Source: Chthoniobacter flavus (GTDB lineage: Bacteria; Verrucomicrobiota; Verrucomicrobiia; Chthoniobacterales; Chthoniobacteraceae). Taken from it: DNA of 64,000 nucleotides. Position 1 is the first letter of the stretch. Every line of letters starts with the position of its first letter. The stretch is taken from the NCBI GenBank assembly GCA_945861435.1, contig CAMAUX010000003.1:87582-151581 (forward strand), in the 5' to 3' direction. The translations under genes and the position numbers were made by a program. Shown here piece by piece: positions 1-7,808 of this stretch. The notes beneath the pieces are model-generated. The model did no database searches, was not told the DNA's origin, and worked only from the letters and a program-made list of their open reading frames with translations.

Positions 1-17
1 AGCGGACGTGCAGCCGC

Positions 18-3000
18 ATGTCTCCACCACCCCTTAGCCTTATGAATTCCCGTGTCCTGACCCTGCGGACTACAGTCGCCCTTTTGCTTGCCGGAGCCGC
101 CCGGCTGACGCTCTGGGCTGCCGAGTCGGAGCACGATCCGGCGCAGGCGGTGGAAAATCTCGCGGTGCATCCGGAGCTGTCGGCGCAGCTTTTTGCAAGC
201 GAGCCCATGATGCGCAGTCCCTCGTGCATCGACGTGGATGCGCGCGGGCGGGTGTGGGTGGGCGAGGTGATGAATTACCGCGGGCACAAGGGGAAGCGGC
301 CCGAGGGAGACAGGATTCTGATCCTTGAGGACACCGACCACGACGCGAAGGCCGACAAGGTGACGGTGTTTCATCAGGGGCCGGATGTGGACAGTCTTCA
401 CGGGCTCTGCGTGCTCGGGAATCGCGTGCTGGTTTCGGCCGGGGATGAGGTGTTCTGGCTCTTTGACGACGATGGGGACGGGAAGTCGGACCGCAAGCAG
501 GTGCTGTTCACAAAGGTGGGTGGTACGCAGCACGACCACGGGATCCACGCGTTCCACTTCGGACCGGATGGGCGGCTGTATTTCAACTTTGGTAATGCGG
601 CGAAGCAACTCTGCGATGCGCAGGGGGAGTTGATCCACGATGTGCATGGCATTCCTTGCACGAACCAGAATAACCGCCCGCTCCAGCAGGGGATGGTATT
701 CCGGTGCGAACTCGATGGAAGCCGGGTCGAGGTGCTCGGCTGGAATTTCCGCAACAACTGGGAGGTGGCGGTGGATTCCTTCGGGACGCTGTGGCAGTCG
801 GATAACGACGACGACGGCAACAAGGGCGTGCGGATCAATTACGTGATGGAGTTTGGCAACTACGGCTACACCGACGAGATGACCGGGGCCGGATGGCGGG
901 TGCCGCGTGTGGGTTGGGAGGGCGAGATTCCGCTGCGACACTGGCACCTGAACGATCCGGGCGTCGTGCCGAACCTTCTCCAGACGGGAGCCGGATCACC
1001 GACGGGGATGCAGGTGTACGAAGGGCTGCTGCTTCCTCCGACTTTCTTCGGGCATCCGATCCACTGTGACGCCGGTCCGAATGTGGTGCGCGCATACCGG
1101 GCGCGTCCGGCCGGTGCCGGGTATTCAGCGTCGATCCTCAACGTGCTGGATGGATCTGAGAAGGACCGCTGGTTCCGTCCGAGCGATGTGTGTGTCGCGC
1201 CAGACGGTTCGTTGATCGTGGCAGACTGGTACGACCCGGGCGTGGGCGGACACGGGATGGGTGATTTGGAGCGTGGCCGCTTGTTCCGCGTGACGACGAA
1301 GAGGGCCGTCCGTTACCAACCGGCACCGGTGAAGACCGACACGGTGGAGGGGGCGGTGAAGGCGCTGCAGTCTCCGAACGAGGAGGCGCGGTACTTGGGC
1401 TGGATCGCGTTGTGCCGGTTCGGGGAGAAAGCGCAGCCTGCGCTCAAGGTGTTGTTTCAGAACCGCAACGCGCTGCCGCAGCACAGGGCGCGGGCGTTGT
1501 GGGCGCTGGTTCAGATGCCTGCCATCCAGTCGGAGCCGCTGTTGCAGGAGGCGCTTGATGACAACAACGACAACCTGCGCATCACGGCCCTGCGTGCTGG
1601 GAGGAGGATCTACGCGAATCAGCCCGATCGATTGCGCGCCCTCGTCTCGCGGGCGGCGCGGGATGTGGAGGCCTGTGTGCGCCGGGAAGCGGCGATCGCG
1701 CTGCGCTTCGATCAGAGTGAGGTGGCGGCGCGTCTCTGGTGGTTAATCGCGGAGCGCGCTGATGTGCGGGACCGCTGGATGATCGAAGCGCTTGGGATCG
1801 GCAACGATCTGGTGGCCGAGACCCGCGCGGTGACGGTTGCGGCGAATCCGGAGTGGAGGAAAGCCGTGCCTGCGGCGGTGCAGGCGGCGCTGACATGGCG
1901 TGGGCGTTCGCTCTCCGACGTGGCCGCCATCCGCGATCTCGTTCTCAAGGAATCGCTTCCGCAGGGTGCGCCCGGGCGTTTGGCGATGTTGCGTGCGCTG
2001 CAGATGCTGCAGCCGAAGTATTCGGAAGAGGTGGCGGCGGCGGCGCTGGAGGTGTTCCGGAAGGCAGATGCGGAGACGGCGCTGGCCTCGCTGGCGCTTG
2101 TTTCGAGGGCAGAGCTGGAGCGCGATCCGGTGGGGCGCGAGCGCCTGGACAACCTTCTCAAACCGCTCATCGGCAAGCCTGCTTTCGTGGCTCTTGTGGA
2201 AAAGCTCAACCTGCCTGGGTTTGACCGGGAGTTGCTGGAGTTCCTTGTCGCCAATCCTTCCGCGCCTGAGGCGGGATCGGCGGCGAAGCTTCTCTCCGCG
2301 GACCGTGAGAAATGTGTGAGGGCGATCGTGGAGGGCAAGCCCAGTGAGGCTTCCGTGCTGGTGGCTGCGCTCGGGCGTGTGGGCGGGCGCGAGGGTGCTC
2401 CGGCGCTGGCAGACGCCTTTTGGAAGGCGAAGGTTCCGGCGGTCCGCACTGCGGTGGTCGAGGCTTTGGCGATGGGCGGCGATGGTGCGCGCAACCTGTT
2501 GCGATGGGCTTCCGAGGGTAAGCTGCCTGAGGAGTTCAAGACAGCGGCTGCCCTTGGGTTGAGCCGCAGCACTGATGGTGGGATCCGCGCGGAGGCAGCA
2601 AAAGTACTGCCGCTTCCGGCAGCCCAGGGGCTCCAAGACTTCCCCGCGATGGCTGAGTTGCTCAAGCTTCAGGGGGATGCGGCCAAGGGGCCCGAGCTTT
2701 TTGCGAAGGCTGGCTGTGTGGCTTGCCACCGCGTGAAGGAGCAGTACGTGGATTTTGGGCCGGATCTTTCGCTGATCGGCTCAAAGCTGAGCAGGGAAGG
2801 GCTTTTCACGGCGGTGCTTTATCCGAGCGCGGCGATCGAGCACAGCTTCACCGGGGTCCAGATCAGCACGAAGGACGGTCAGACGCAGGTGGGGTATGTG
2901 GTGAGCGAGACCGACGCGGAAACCACGCTGCGCGTTGCGGGCGGGGCGTCGGTGCCGGTGCGCAAGGAGCAGATCGCCGGCCGCGTGGAGATGAAGGAGT

Positions 3001-3083
3001 CGCTGATGCCGCCAGGGCTTGCGGGCGCGATTGGGCCGCAGGGTCTTGCCGATCTCGTTGCGTGGATGCAGAGCCTCAAGTAG
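18..3083 (+). CDS. PVC-type haem-binding CxxCH dehydrogenase with HEAT-like repeats
   Basis: Secreted or periplasmic protein of the family annotated in Planctomycetes and Verrucomicrobia as putative membrane-bound dehydrogenase. Residues 1-35 form a signal peptide. Residues about 50-430 look like an NHL/glucose-dehydrogenase-type beta-propeller, with repeated aromatic/Gly-Asp motifs such as FHFGPDGRLYFNFGN. Residues about 440-860 are Ala/Leu/Arg-rich helical repeats of HEAT type. The C-terminal domain is a mono-haem cytochrome c with C900-V-A-C903-H904 and a candidate axial Met at about 997 (SLMPPG). Known family: electron transfer coupled to oxidation of an unidentified sugar-like substrate; the substrate cannot be read from sequence. 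The ATG at 42 gives a more compact signal peptide and is an equally good start. The frame is also open upstream to the window edge. It is followed 33 bases later by the phosphatase-family gene in the same direction. Confidence 0.88.
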   Translation: MSPPPLSLMNSRVLTLRTTVALLLAGAARLTLWAAESEHDPAQAVENLAVHPELSAQLFASEPMMRSPSCIDVDARGRVWVGEVMNYRGHKGKRPEGDRILILEDTDHDAKADKVTVFHQGPDVDSLHGLCVLGNRVLVSAGDEVFWLFDDDGDGKSDRKQVLFTKVGGTQHDHGIHAFHFGPDGRLYFNFGNAAKQLCDAQGELIHDVHGIPCTNQNNRPLQQGMVFRCELDGSRVEVLGWNFRNNWEVAVDSFGTLWQSDNDDDGNKGVRINYVMEFGNYGYTDEMTGAGWRVPRVGWEGEIPLRHWHLNDPGVVPNLLQTGAGSPTGMQVYEGLLLPPTFFGHPIHCDAGPNVVRAYRARPAGAGYSASILNVLDGSEKDRWFRPSDVCVAPDGSLIVADWYDPGVGGHGMGDLERGRLFRVTTKRAVRYQPAPVKTDTVEGAVKALQSPNEEARYLGWIALCRFGEKAQPALKVLFQNRNALPQHRARALWALVQMPAIQSEPLLQEALDDNNDNLRITALRAGRRIYANQPDRLRALVSRAARDVEACVRREAAIALRFDQSEVAARLWWLIAERADVRDRWMIEALGIGNDLVAETRAVTVAANPEWRKAVPAAVQAALTWRGRSLSDVAAIRDLVLKESLPQGAPGRLAMLRALQMLQPKYSEEVAAAALEVFRKADAETALASLALVSRAELERDPVGRERLDNLLKPLIGKPAFVALVEKLNLPGFDRELLEFLVANPSAPEAGSAAKLLSADREKCVRAIVEGKPSEASVLVAALGRVGGREGAPALADAFWKAKVPAVRTAVVEALAMGGDGARNLLRWASEGKLPEEFKTAAALGLSRSTDGGIRAEAAKVLPLPAAQGLQDFPAMAELLKLQGDAAKGPELFAKAGCVACHRVKEQYVDFGPDLSLIGSKLSREGLFTAVLYPSAAIEHSFTGVQISTKDGQTQVGYVVSETDAETTLRVAGGASVPVRKEQIAGRVEMKESLMPPGLAGAIGPQGLADLVAWMQSLK

Positions 3084-3116
3084 CGCCGGCTTTTTGCGCA
3101 ACGCCGCCCCTCCCAG

Positions 3117-4142
3117 ATGATCCCACGAATCCACCGACTGTTCGCGCGCGCAGGGATTGTCTCGGCCCTCGTGCTCGGGTTGGTGGGCTCGACCGTTTCT
3201 GCTCACGGTCCCGGTGCATCCAATGACTTTGGCGGATGCCGTGTCCTGCTCATTGGAGTGGACGGGACGCGTGCGGATGCTCTGCGCAAGGTGGTGACGC
3301 AGGGCCGTGCACCGCATCTGCGGGAGTTGATTGCGGGAGGGACGGTGACATGGAACGCGTACACGGGCGGGGAACCTGAGACGGAGAGCCTGCAGAACAC
3401 GGTGAGTGGCCCGGGTTGGACGACGGTGCTCACGGGCACATGGCGGAATCAGCACGGCGTGGCGGACAACCGGTTCCGGCTGCATCGCATCGCGCAGGCT
3501 CCGCACTGGATGCGGCGTCTGAAGGATGCGTGCCCGAGCGCGTGGGCTTCCTCGCTGTGCGATTGGGAGCCGATCCAGAAATTCATTGTCGGCGGTTCGC
3601 GGAAGGGGGACGCGGACTTCCTCTCCTTCGATTTTCTTGCCACACCGGATCCGGCGTTGAAGGGGCGCGATTATCCGCAGCGCGACCGCGAGGTGCTTGC
3701 GCGCGCGGTGGAGCACCTTGCCGTGGCAAATCCGGACGCGATGTTTGTGTACTTCGGGACGGTGGACGAGGTGGGGCACGCCGTGGTGGATCCGGCCGGT
3801 TCGTTTTCACCGGATAACGAACCGTATCTGAAGGCGCTTGAGACAGTGGATGGACAGGTGGGCGAGTTGTTGAAGGCGATGCGCGCGCGTCCGCAATTTG
3901 TCGAGGAGCACTGGCTGGTGCTGCTCACGACCGACCACGGAGGGCGACTCAAGAACCACGGGGCGCAGACGCCCGAGGAGCGCACGATCTGGATCATTGC
4001 TCACGGCGGAGATTTTCCGAGGGGCTTGGAATTGCCGGGGCCGGTGCCGCAGACGGCGATCGCGCCGACGGTGTTCAGGCATCTTGGCGTGGGGATCGAT
4101 GCGGAGTGGGGATGGTCGAAGCCTTTTGGTTCGCAGCGATAG
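3117..4142 (+). CDS. secreted alkaline-phosphatase-superfamily hydrolase (phosphodiesterase/nucleotide pyrophosphatase-like)
   Basis: 341 aa with a signal peptide (residues 1-29, cleavage near VSAHG). The alkaline phosphatase fold is indicated by the metal-binding Asp in LLIGVDGTRAD (D49), the nucleophile region SGPGWTTVLTG where Ser97 aligns with the Thr/Ser nucleophile of NPP-type enzymes, the ligands D-x-x-x-H in VDEVGH (about 216-220), TDHGG (about 271-275) and a later His (about 280). These are the two-zinc-site ligands of the superfamily. It would hydrolyse phosphoesters or phosphodiesters outside the cytoplasm; the substrate is unknown. It lies 33 bases after the CxxCH dehydrogenase and 27 bases before the PIG-L deacetylase, so cotranscription is plausible. 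Family assignment is firm; phosphatase versus phosphodiesterase is open. Confidence 0.82.
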   Translation: MIPRIHRLFARAGIVSALVLGLVGSTVSAHGPGASNDFGGCRVLLIGVDGTRADALRKVVTQGRAPHLRELIAGGTVTWNAYTGGEPETESLQNTVSGPGWTTVLTGTWRNQHGVADNRFRLHRIAQAPHWMRRLKDACPSAWASSLCDWEPIQKFIVGGSRKGDADFLSFDFLATPDPALKGRDYPQRDREVLARAVEHLAVANPDAMFVYFGTVDEVGHAVVDPAGSFSPDNEPYLKALETVDGQVGELLKAMRARPQFVEEHWLVLLTTDHGGRLKNHGAQTPEERTIWIIAHGGDFPRGLELPGPVPQTAIAPTVFRHLGVGIDAEWGWSKPFGSQR

Positions 4143-4169
4143 ATTTTCGGAACCCCGCTCACATCTGCC

Positions 4170-4967
4170 ATGCCCCGAGTCCTTGCTATCGCCGCGCATC
4201 CCGACGACATCGAGTTTGTGATGGCGGGAACGCTGCTGGCGCTTGGGGGTGCGGGCTGGGAGCTGCATTATCTCAACCTGAGTTCGGGCAATCTCGGCAG
4301 CATGCAGTGGTCTGCGAAGAAGACGGCGCAGGTGCGTCGGCGCGAGGCGAAGGAGGCGGCGCGCGTGCTGGGAGCGCACTGGCATGCGCCGTTCTGCGAT
4401 GATCTGGAGATTTTTTACGATGACCGCACCCTGCGGCGGTTGAGCGCGGTGGTGCGCGCGGTGGATCCGGCGGTGGTGCTGACGCATTCGCCTCAGGATT
4501 ACATGGAGGACCACATGAACACCTCGCGTCTTGCGGTTACTGCCGCCTTCGCGCGTGGGATGCCGAATTACCGTACGACCCCGCCGCGCAAGCCGGTGGC
4601 TTCGAGCGTCACGGTCTATCATGCAAACCCGCATGGGTTGAGGGACGGTATGGGATGCCGGGTGGTGCCGGGGGTTTTTGTGGACACGACGTCTGAGGCG
4701 GATGTGAAGCGGGCCGCGCTCGCATGCCATCGCAGTCAGAAGGAGTGGCTGGATGCGACGCAGGGGATGGACAGTTATCTTGCCGCGATGGAGGAGTTCA
4801 GCCGCGAGGTGGGACGGCTTTCCAAAAAGTTCACGCACGCCGAGGGATGGCGGCGGCACTCGCATCTTGGCTTCTGCTCACAGGACGCGGATCCGCTTGC
4901 CGAGGCGCTTGGGCGCAGGGTTCGCAGGAATCCTGCGGCGGCGCGCGCGCTGGAGCGCGGTGCATAG
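4170..4967 (+). CDS. PIG-L (LmbE) family N-acetylglucosaminyl deacetylase
   Basis: 265 aa, the usual size for the family. The zinc-binding signature AHPDD lies at residues 9-13 (H10, D13), followed by a Rossmann-like core. The third metal ligand is expected in [10 protein letters not shown] (H106-H115), matching the family pattern H-x-x-D-Y-x-x-D-H. Known members remove N-acetyl groups from GlcNAc conjugates (GlcNAc-PI, mycothiol and bacillithiol precursors, other GlcNAc derivatives). There is no signal peptide, so it is cytoplasmic. It is followed 56 bases later by a NagB-fold gene; fused PIG-L/NagB proteins exist in Bacteroidota, supporting a deacetylate-then-deaminate route for an amino sugar. 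The pathway is inference; the family is clear. Confidence 0.88.
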   Translation: MPRVLAIAAHPDDIEFVMAGTLLALGGAGWELHYLNLSSGNLGSMQWSAKKTAQVRRREAKEAARVLGAHWHAPFCDDLEIFYDDRTLRRLSAVVRAVDPAVVLTHSPQDYMEDHMNTSRLAVTAAFARGMPNYRTTPPRKPVASSVTVYHANPHGLRDGMGCRVVPGVFVDTTSEADVKRAALACHRSQKEWLDATQGMDSYLAAMEEFSREVGRLSKKFTHAEGWRRHSHLGFCSQDADPLAEALGRRVRRNPAAARALERGA

Positions 4968-5023
4968 AGCGAACGCTTTTTCCTCCTCATTTTTTCCTGC
5001 CAAACCTTCACCCCCCCAAAACC

Positions 5024-5962
5024 ATGCCACGCAAACTCAGTGCCATTGCTCCCGACTGGTGGGATTACACAACGATCGACTCGGAACTCGTGGAGGAGGC
5101 GGCCCGCCTCACGCCGCGGGATTTGCTCAGGCTTTCGCGGCCCGGGTTCCGGGTGGTGTTTTACGACACGCTGGAGGATTTCTATCTGGCGGAGGCGCTT
5201 GAGTACATCGAGGCGTGGAAGCAGAGCACGGCGGACAATCCCGTGGGGATCTGCGGTCCGATTGGTCCCACGGAGCAACTGCCACTGGTGGCGCGGATCA
5301 TCAACGCCCTTGGGCTCGATCTGCGCTCGGGCCATTTCTGGGGGATGGACGAGTGGTTCGATGAGGCGACGGGACTCGAAGTGCCCGCCTCGCATCCCCT
5401 GAGCTTTGAGAAGGCGGACCGTGAGATGTGTTTTTCCCGTTTCGAGAAGCGGCTGCGGTTTCCCGATGCGCATCTGCATTTCCCGAAGGCGGACACCGCG
5501 GCATACCGCAGGACGTGGGAGAGCGGGGTGCGCTGCGCGGTGATGCAGGGCGGGCAGGGGGATGTGAAGCACTGGGCTTTCAATGATCCGCTGCCGCGCA
5601 AGGGCAGGAACCGGGAGCAACCGCCCTCGGTGGCGGAGTATCGGAAGCTGGCAACCCGCGTGGTGGACCTGCACCCGCTCACCATCGCGCAGAACGCGCG
5701 TACGAGCGGCGGCGGCAACATCTCGATGGTGCCGAAAAAGGCGATCACGGTGGGCCCGGTGGAGACGTGGAAGGCGGAGCAGGTGTCGATCTGGCATGCG
5801 GGTGCGCACGACAATCCGTTTGGACAGCGGCTGACGGCGCTGATGATTTCCAAGGGAATTGCGGACACCAGCGTGCCGATGTCGCTGCTGGCGCAGCATC
5901 CGAACGTCCAGTTCAACTACTACCGCGGCGGGATCGGGAGCTGCGCAGTGGAGATGCACTAG
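5024..5962 (+). CDS. NagB-like glucosamine-6-phosphate deaminase/isomerase, divergent
   Basis: 312 aa from the ATG at 5024, where similarity begins; the frame extends upstream to 4724 but only as overlap with the deacetylase gene. NagB-type landmarks are the Asp-Glu pair in WGMDEW (D109/E110, equivalent to the enediol base region of NagB), [14 protein letters not shown] (176-189) corresponding to G-I-G-x-D-G-H-I-A-F-N-E-P with the catalytic His retained (H183), and a C-terminal P-x-S-x-L-x-x-H (about 285-292). The N-terminal phosphate-binding loop is unusual: [11 protein letters not shown] replaces the normal G-x-G-S-T-P type loop. It would act on glucosamine-6-phosphate or a related amino-sugar phosphate. 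The degenerate loop leaves the exact substrate uncertain. The neighbouring PIG-L deacetylase supports an amino-sugar role. Confidence 0.8.
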   Translation: MPRKLSAIAPDWWDYTTIDSELVEEAARLTPRDLLRLSRPGFRVVFYDTLEDFYLAEALEYIEAWKQSTADNPVGICGPIGPTEQLPLVARIINALGLDLRSGHFWGMDEWFDEATGLEVPASHPLSFEKADREMCFSRFEKRLRFPDAHLHFPKADTAAYRRTWESGVRCAVMQGGQGDVKHWAFNDPLPRKGRNREQPPSVAEYRKLATRVVDLHPLTIAQNARTSGGGNISMVPKKAITVGPVETWKAEQVSIWHAGAHDNPFGQRLTALMISKGIADTSVPMSLLAQHPNVQFNYYRGGIGSCAVEMH

Positions 5963-6008
5963 CGCGGGTCGTGGTCTGCGGATCGACGATTGCCGACCAT
6001 CACCGATC

Positions 6009-6764
6009 ATGGACTGGCCTTCTTCCGGAATCTGCGCGCTGCTTTTTTGTGCGGGGCTCTCGGGTGGGTTCATCGATGCGATTGCGGGCGGCGGCGGGTT
6101 GATCACGGTGCCTGCGCTGCTTTGGGCGGGGCTGCCGCCACAGCTGGCGCTTGGGACGAACAAGATGCAGAGCTCGGTGGGCACGACGCTGGCGGTTTGG
6201 CGTTACGGGCGCGCGGGACTGGTGGCATGGCGGGATGTGCGCCTGAGCGCTGCGATCACCTTCGTGTCCGCGGCGGCCGGCGCGTGGACGGTGACGCTGG
6301 TGGACAATGCTTTTTTAAAAAAGCTCGTGCCGTGGCTGCTGCTGGCGATCGCCGGCTACGTGGTGCTGAGTCCGCGGCTCGGAATCCGGCAGGCGCGTGC
6401 GCGGGTTTCGGCGGGCGCGTTTGCCTGGGGTGGCGGGTTGGTGCTGGGTTTTTACGACGGATTTTTCGGGCCGGGGACGGGGTCGTTCTGGACGATCGCG
6501 CTACTGGGGCTGCTGGGGTACGAGCTGACGCGGGCGACGGCGTACACGAAGGTGGTGAACCTCGCGAGTAACCTTGCCTCGGTGGTGATCTTCGCGGCCA
6601 AGGGCTGCATCGTGCTGCCGGCGGCGCTGGTGATGATTGGCGGGCAGTTGATTGGGGCGCGGCTTGGTTCGGGGATGGTCCTCGCGCACGGAGCGCGCTT
6701 TGTGCGCGTGGTGTTTCTCGCGGTGGTGTTCGCGATGGTGCTGCGACTGCTTTGGACGTTGTAG
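6009..6764 (+). CDS. yfcA: YfcA-type TSUP (TauE/SafE) family membrane transporter
   Basis: 251 aa, strongly hydrophobic with about seven or eight predicted membrane segments. The start at 6009 was chosen because the preceding residues (frame open from 5859) are Arg/Ser-rich readthrough of the upstream gene. The first repeat carries GFIDAIAGGGGLITVPALL and ALGTNK. The second carries GFYDGFFGPGTGSFW, KVVNLASNLAS and GQLIGARLGSGMVL. These are the paired signature stretches of the TSUP family and closely resemble E. coli YfcA. The family moves small organic or sulfur-containing anions; the YfcA substrate is not established. It follows the NagB-like gene by 46 bases in the same direction and may be the last gene of that transcription unit. 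Confidence 0.88.
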   Translation: MDWPSSGICALLFCAGLSGGFIDAIAGGGGLITVPALLWAGLPPQLALGTNKMQSSVGTTLAVWRYGRAGLVAWRDVRLSAAITFVSAAAGAWTVTLVDNAFLKKLVPWLLLAIAGYVVLSPRLGIRQARARVSAGAFAWGGGLVLGFYDGFFGPGTGSFWTIALLGLLGYELTRATAYTKVVNLASNLASVVIFAAKGCIVLPAALVMIGGQLIGARLGSGMVLAHGARFVRVVFLAVVFAMVLRLLWTL

Positions 6765-6801
6765 TGCCGTGGGGTGGCGGGGCTTGTTCTGTGCCCTTGC
6801 T

Positions 6802-6863
6802 CCTACTCGTACTCCTTACTTCTTACTCCACGGCCGCATGGTTTCTGAGTGAGTACGAGTAGG
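6802..6863. repeat. intergenic inverted repeat with GAGTACGAGTA-type arms
   Basis: CCTACTCGTACTC (6802-6814) is the exact reverse complement of GAGTACGAGTAGG (6851-6863), separated by 36 bases. Further copies of the same 6-7-base theme flank the arms (CTTACTTCTTACTC at 6817-6828 region, ACGAGTAAGAGTAAGAG at 6868-6884), so the whole 6801-6885 interval is a degenerate GAGTAMGAGTA array switching strand in the middle. It sits between the permease stop and the hydrolase start. It could form a large stem-loop in mRNA or be a dispersed intergenic element; no T-tract follows it. Confidence 0.7.
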
Positions 6864-6890
6864 GGGTACGAGTAAGAGTAAGAGGTGAAT

Positions 6891-7796
6891 ATGAAACACC
6901 CCCGCCAGATCCTCCAACGCGCGACTCTCCTCCTTGGTGCCTCTCTTTTTCTGCATGGCGTCTTCGTGTCGGCTGCAGAGCCTGATGCAGAGCCGATTCC
7001 CGGGGCGCTGCCTTTGTGGGAGAAGGGGGCGCCGGGATCCGAGGCCCGGCGCGGCGAGGCGGAGAAGTTGGACGGGGCGAATGTGACCAATGTGCACAAT
7101 CCGACGATCACGCCGTTTCTTCCCGAGGCGGCGAGGAGGACGGGGGTGGCGGTGCTCATCGTGCCGGGGGGCGGTCATTCGAAGCTCTGTCTCGGGCACG
7201 AGGGATACGCGCTGGCGCGCTGGTTCCAGGGGCGCGGGATCGCGGCGGTGGTGCTGAAGTACCGCCTGGCACGCGAGAAGGACTCGGCCTACACGATCCA
7301 AGAGCATGCGATGGCCGACATGCGGCGTGCCATCCGCACGGTGCGTTCGCAGGCGCAGACATGGGGCATCGCACCAGACCGCATCGGTGTGATTGGTTTT
7401 TCGGCGGGTGGCGAACTGGCGGCGTTTTCTGCGATGCAGTCGGATCTCGGAAACCCCACGGCGGCGGATGGGGTGGAGCGTGTGTCGAGCCGGCCGGATT
7501 TCCAGGTGCTGATCTATCCGGGGACCTCGGGGTTGTTCACGGTGGAGAAGGGGATGCCGCCGCTCTTCATTGCGTGCGGGTACGGGGATCGGCAGGACAT
7601 TTCAGAGGGGATGGCTTCGCTGTACCTCAAATACAAGCAGGCGGGGGTGAAGGCCGAGTTGCATGTGTACTCGAATGCGGGGCACGGGTTCGGTTACCGG
7701 CCGGGAACGACGAGCGGCGCGGGTGCATGGCCGCTGCGGCTTGAGGAATGGCTGGTGGACAGCGGGTTGCTGAAGCCCGCTGCATCCGCGCAGTGA
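6891..7796 (+). CDS. secreted alpha/beta-hydrolase (esterase/acetylxylan-esterase-like)
   Basis: 301 aa from the ATG at 6891; AGAGGTGA lies just upstream as a possible ribosome binding site, and a GTG at 6885 is an alternative. Signal peptide is about 1-28 (cleavage near VSAAE). The alpha/beta hydrolase fold is indicated by the oxyanion segment VPGGGH (about 91-96), nucleophile elbow G-F-S171-A-G, a candidate acid in GYGDRQD (D233 or D236) and catalytic His in AGHGFGY (H265). The order and spacing match the BD-FAE/esterase-lipase group, often used to deacylate plant polysaccharides. It converges with the next gene, whose stop lies 12 bases away. Precise ester substrate is unknown. Confidence 0.85.
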   Translation: MKHPRQILQRATLLLGASLFLHGVFVSAAEPDAEPIPGALPLWEKGAPGSEARRGEAEKLDGANVTNVHNPTITPFLPEAARRTGVAVLIVPGGGHSKLCLGHEGYALARWFQGRGIAAVVLKYRLAREKDSAYTIQEHAMADMRRAIRTVRSQAQTWGIAPDRIGVIGFSAGGELAAFSAMQSDLGNPTAADGVERVSSRPDFQVLIYPGTSGLFTVEKGMPPLFIACGYGDRQDISEGMASLYLKYKQAGVKAELHVYSNAGHGFGYRPGTTSGAGAWPLRLEEWLVDSGLLKPAASAQ

Positions 7797-7808
7797 AGGG
7801 GGCCCGGC

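Noticed and set aside
4724..5023. N-terminal extension of the NagB-like protein
   Set aside because: It overlaps the deacetylase gene out of frame and shows no similarity; the ATG at 5024 fits the family start.
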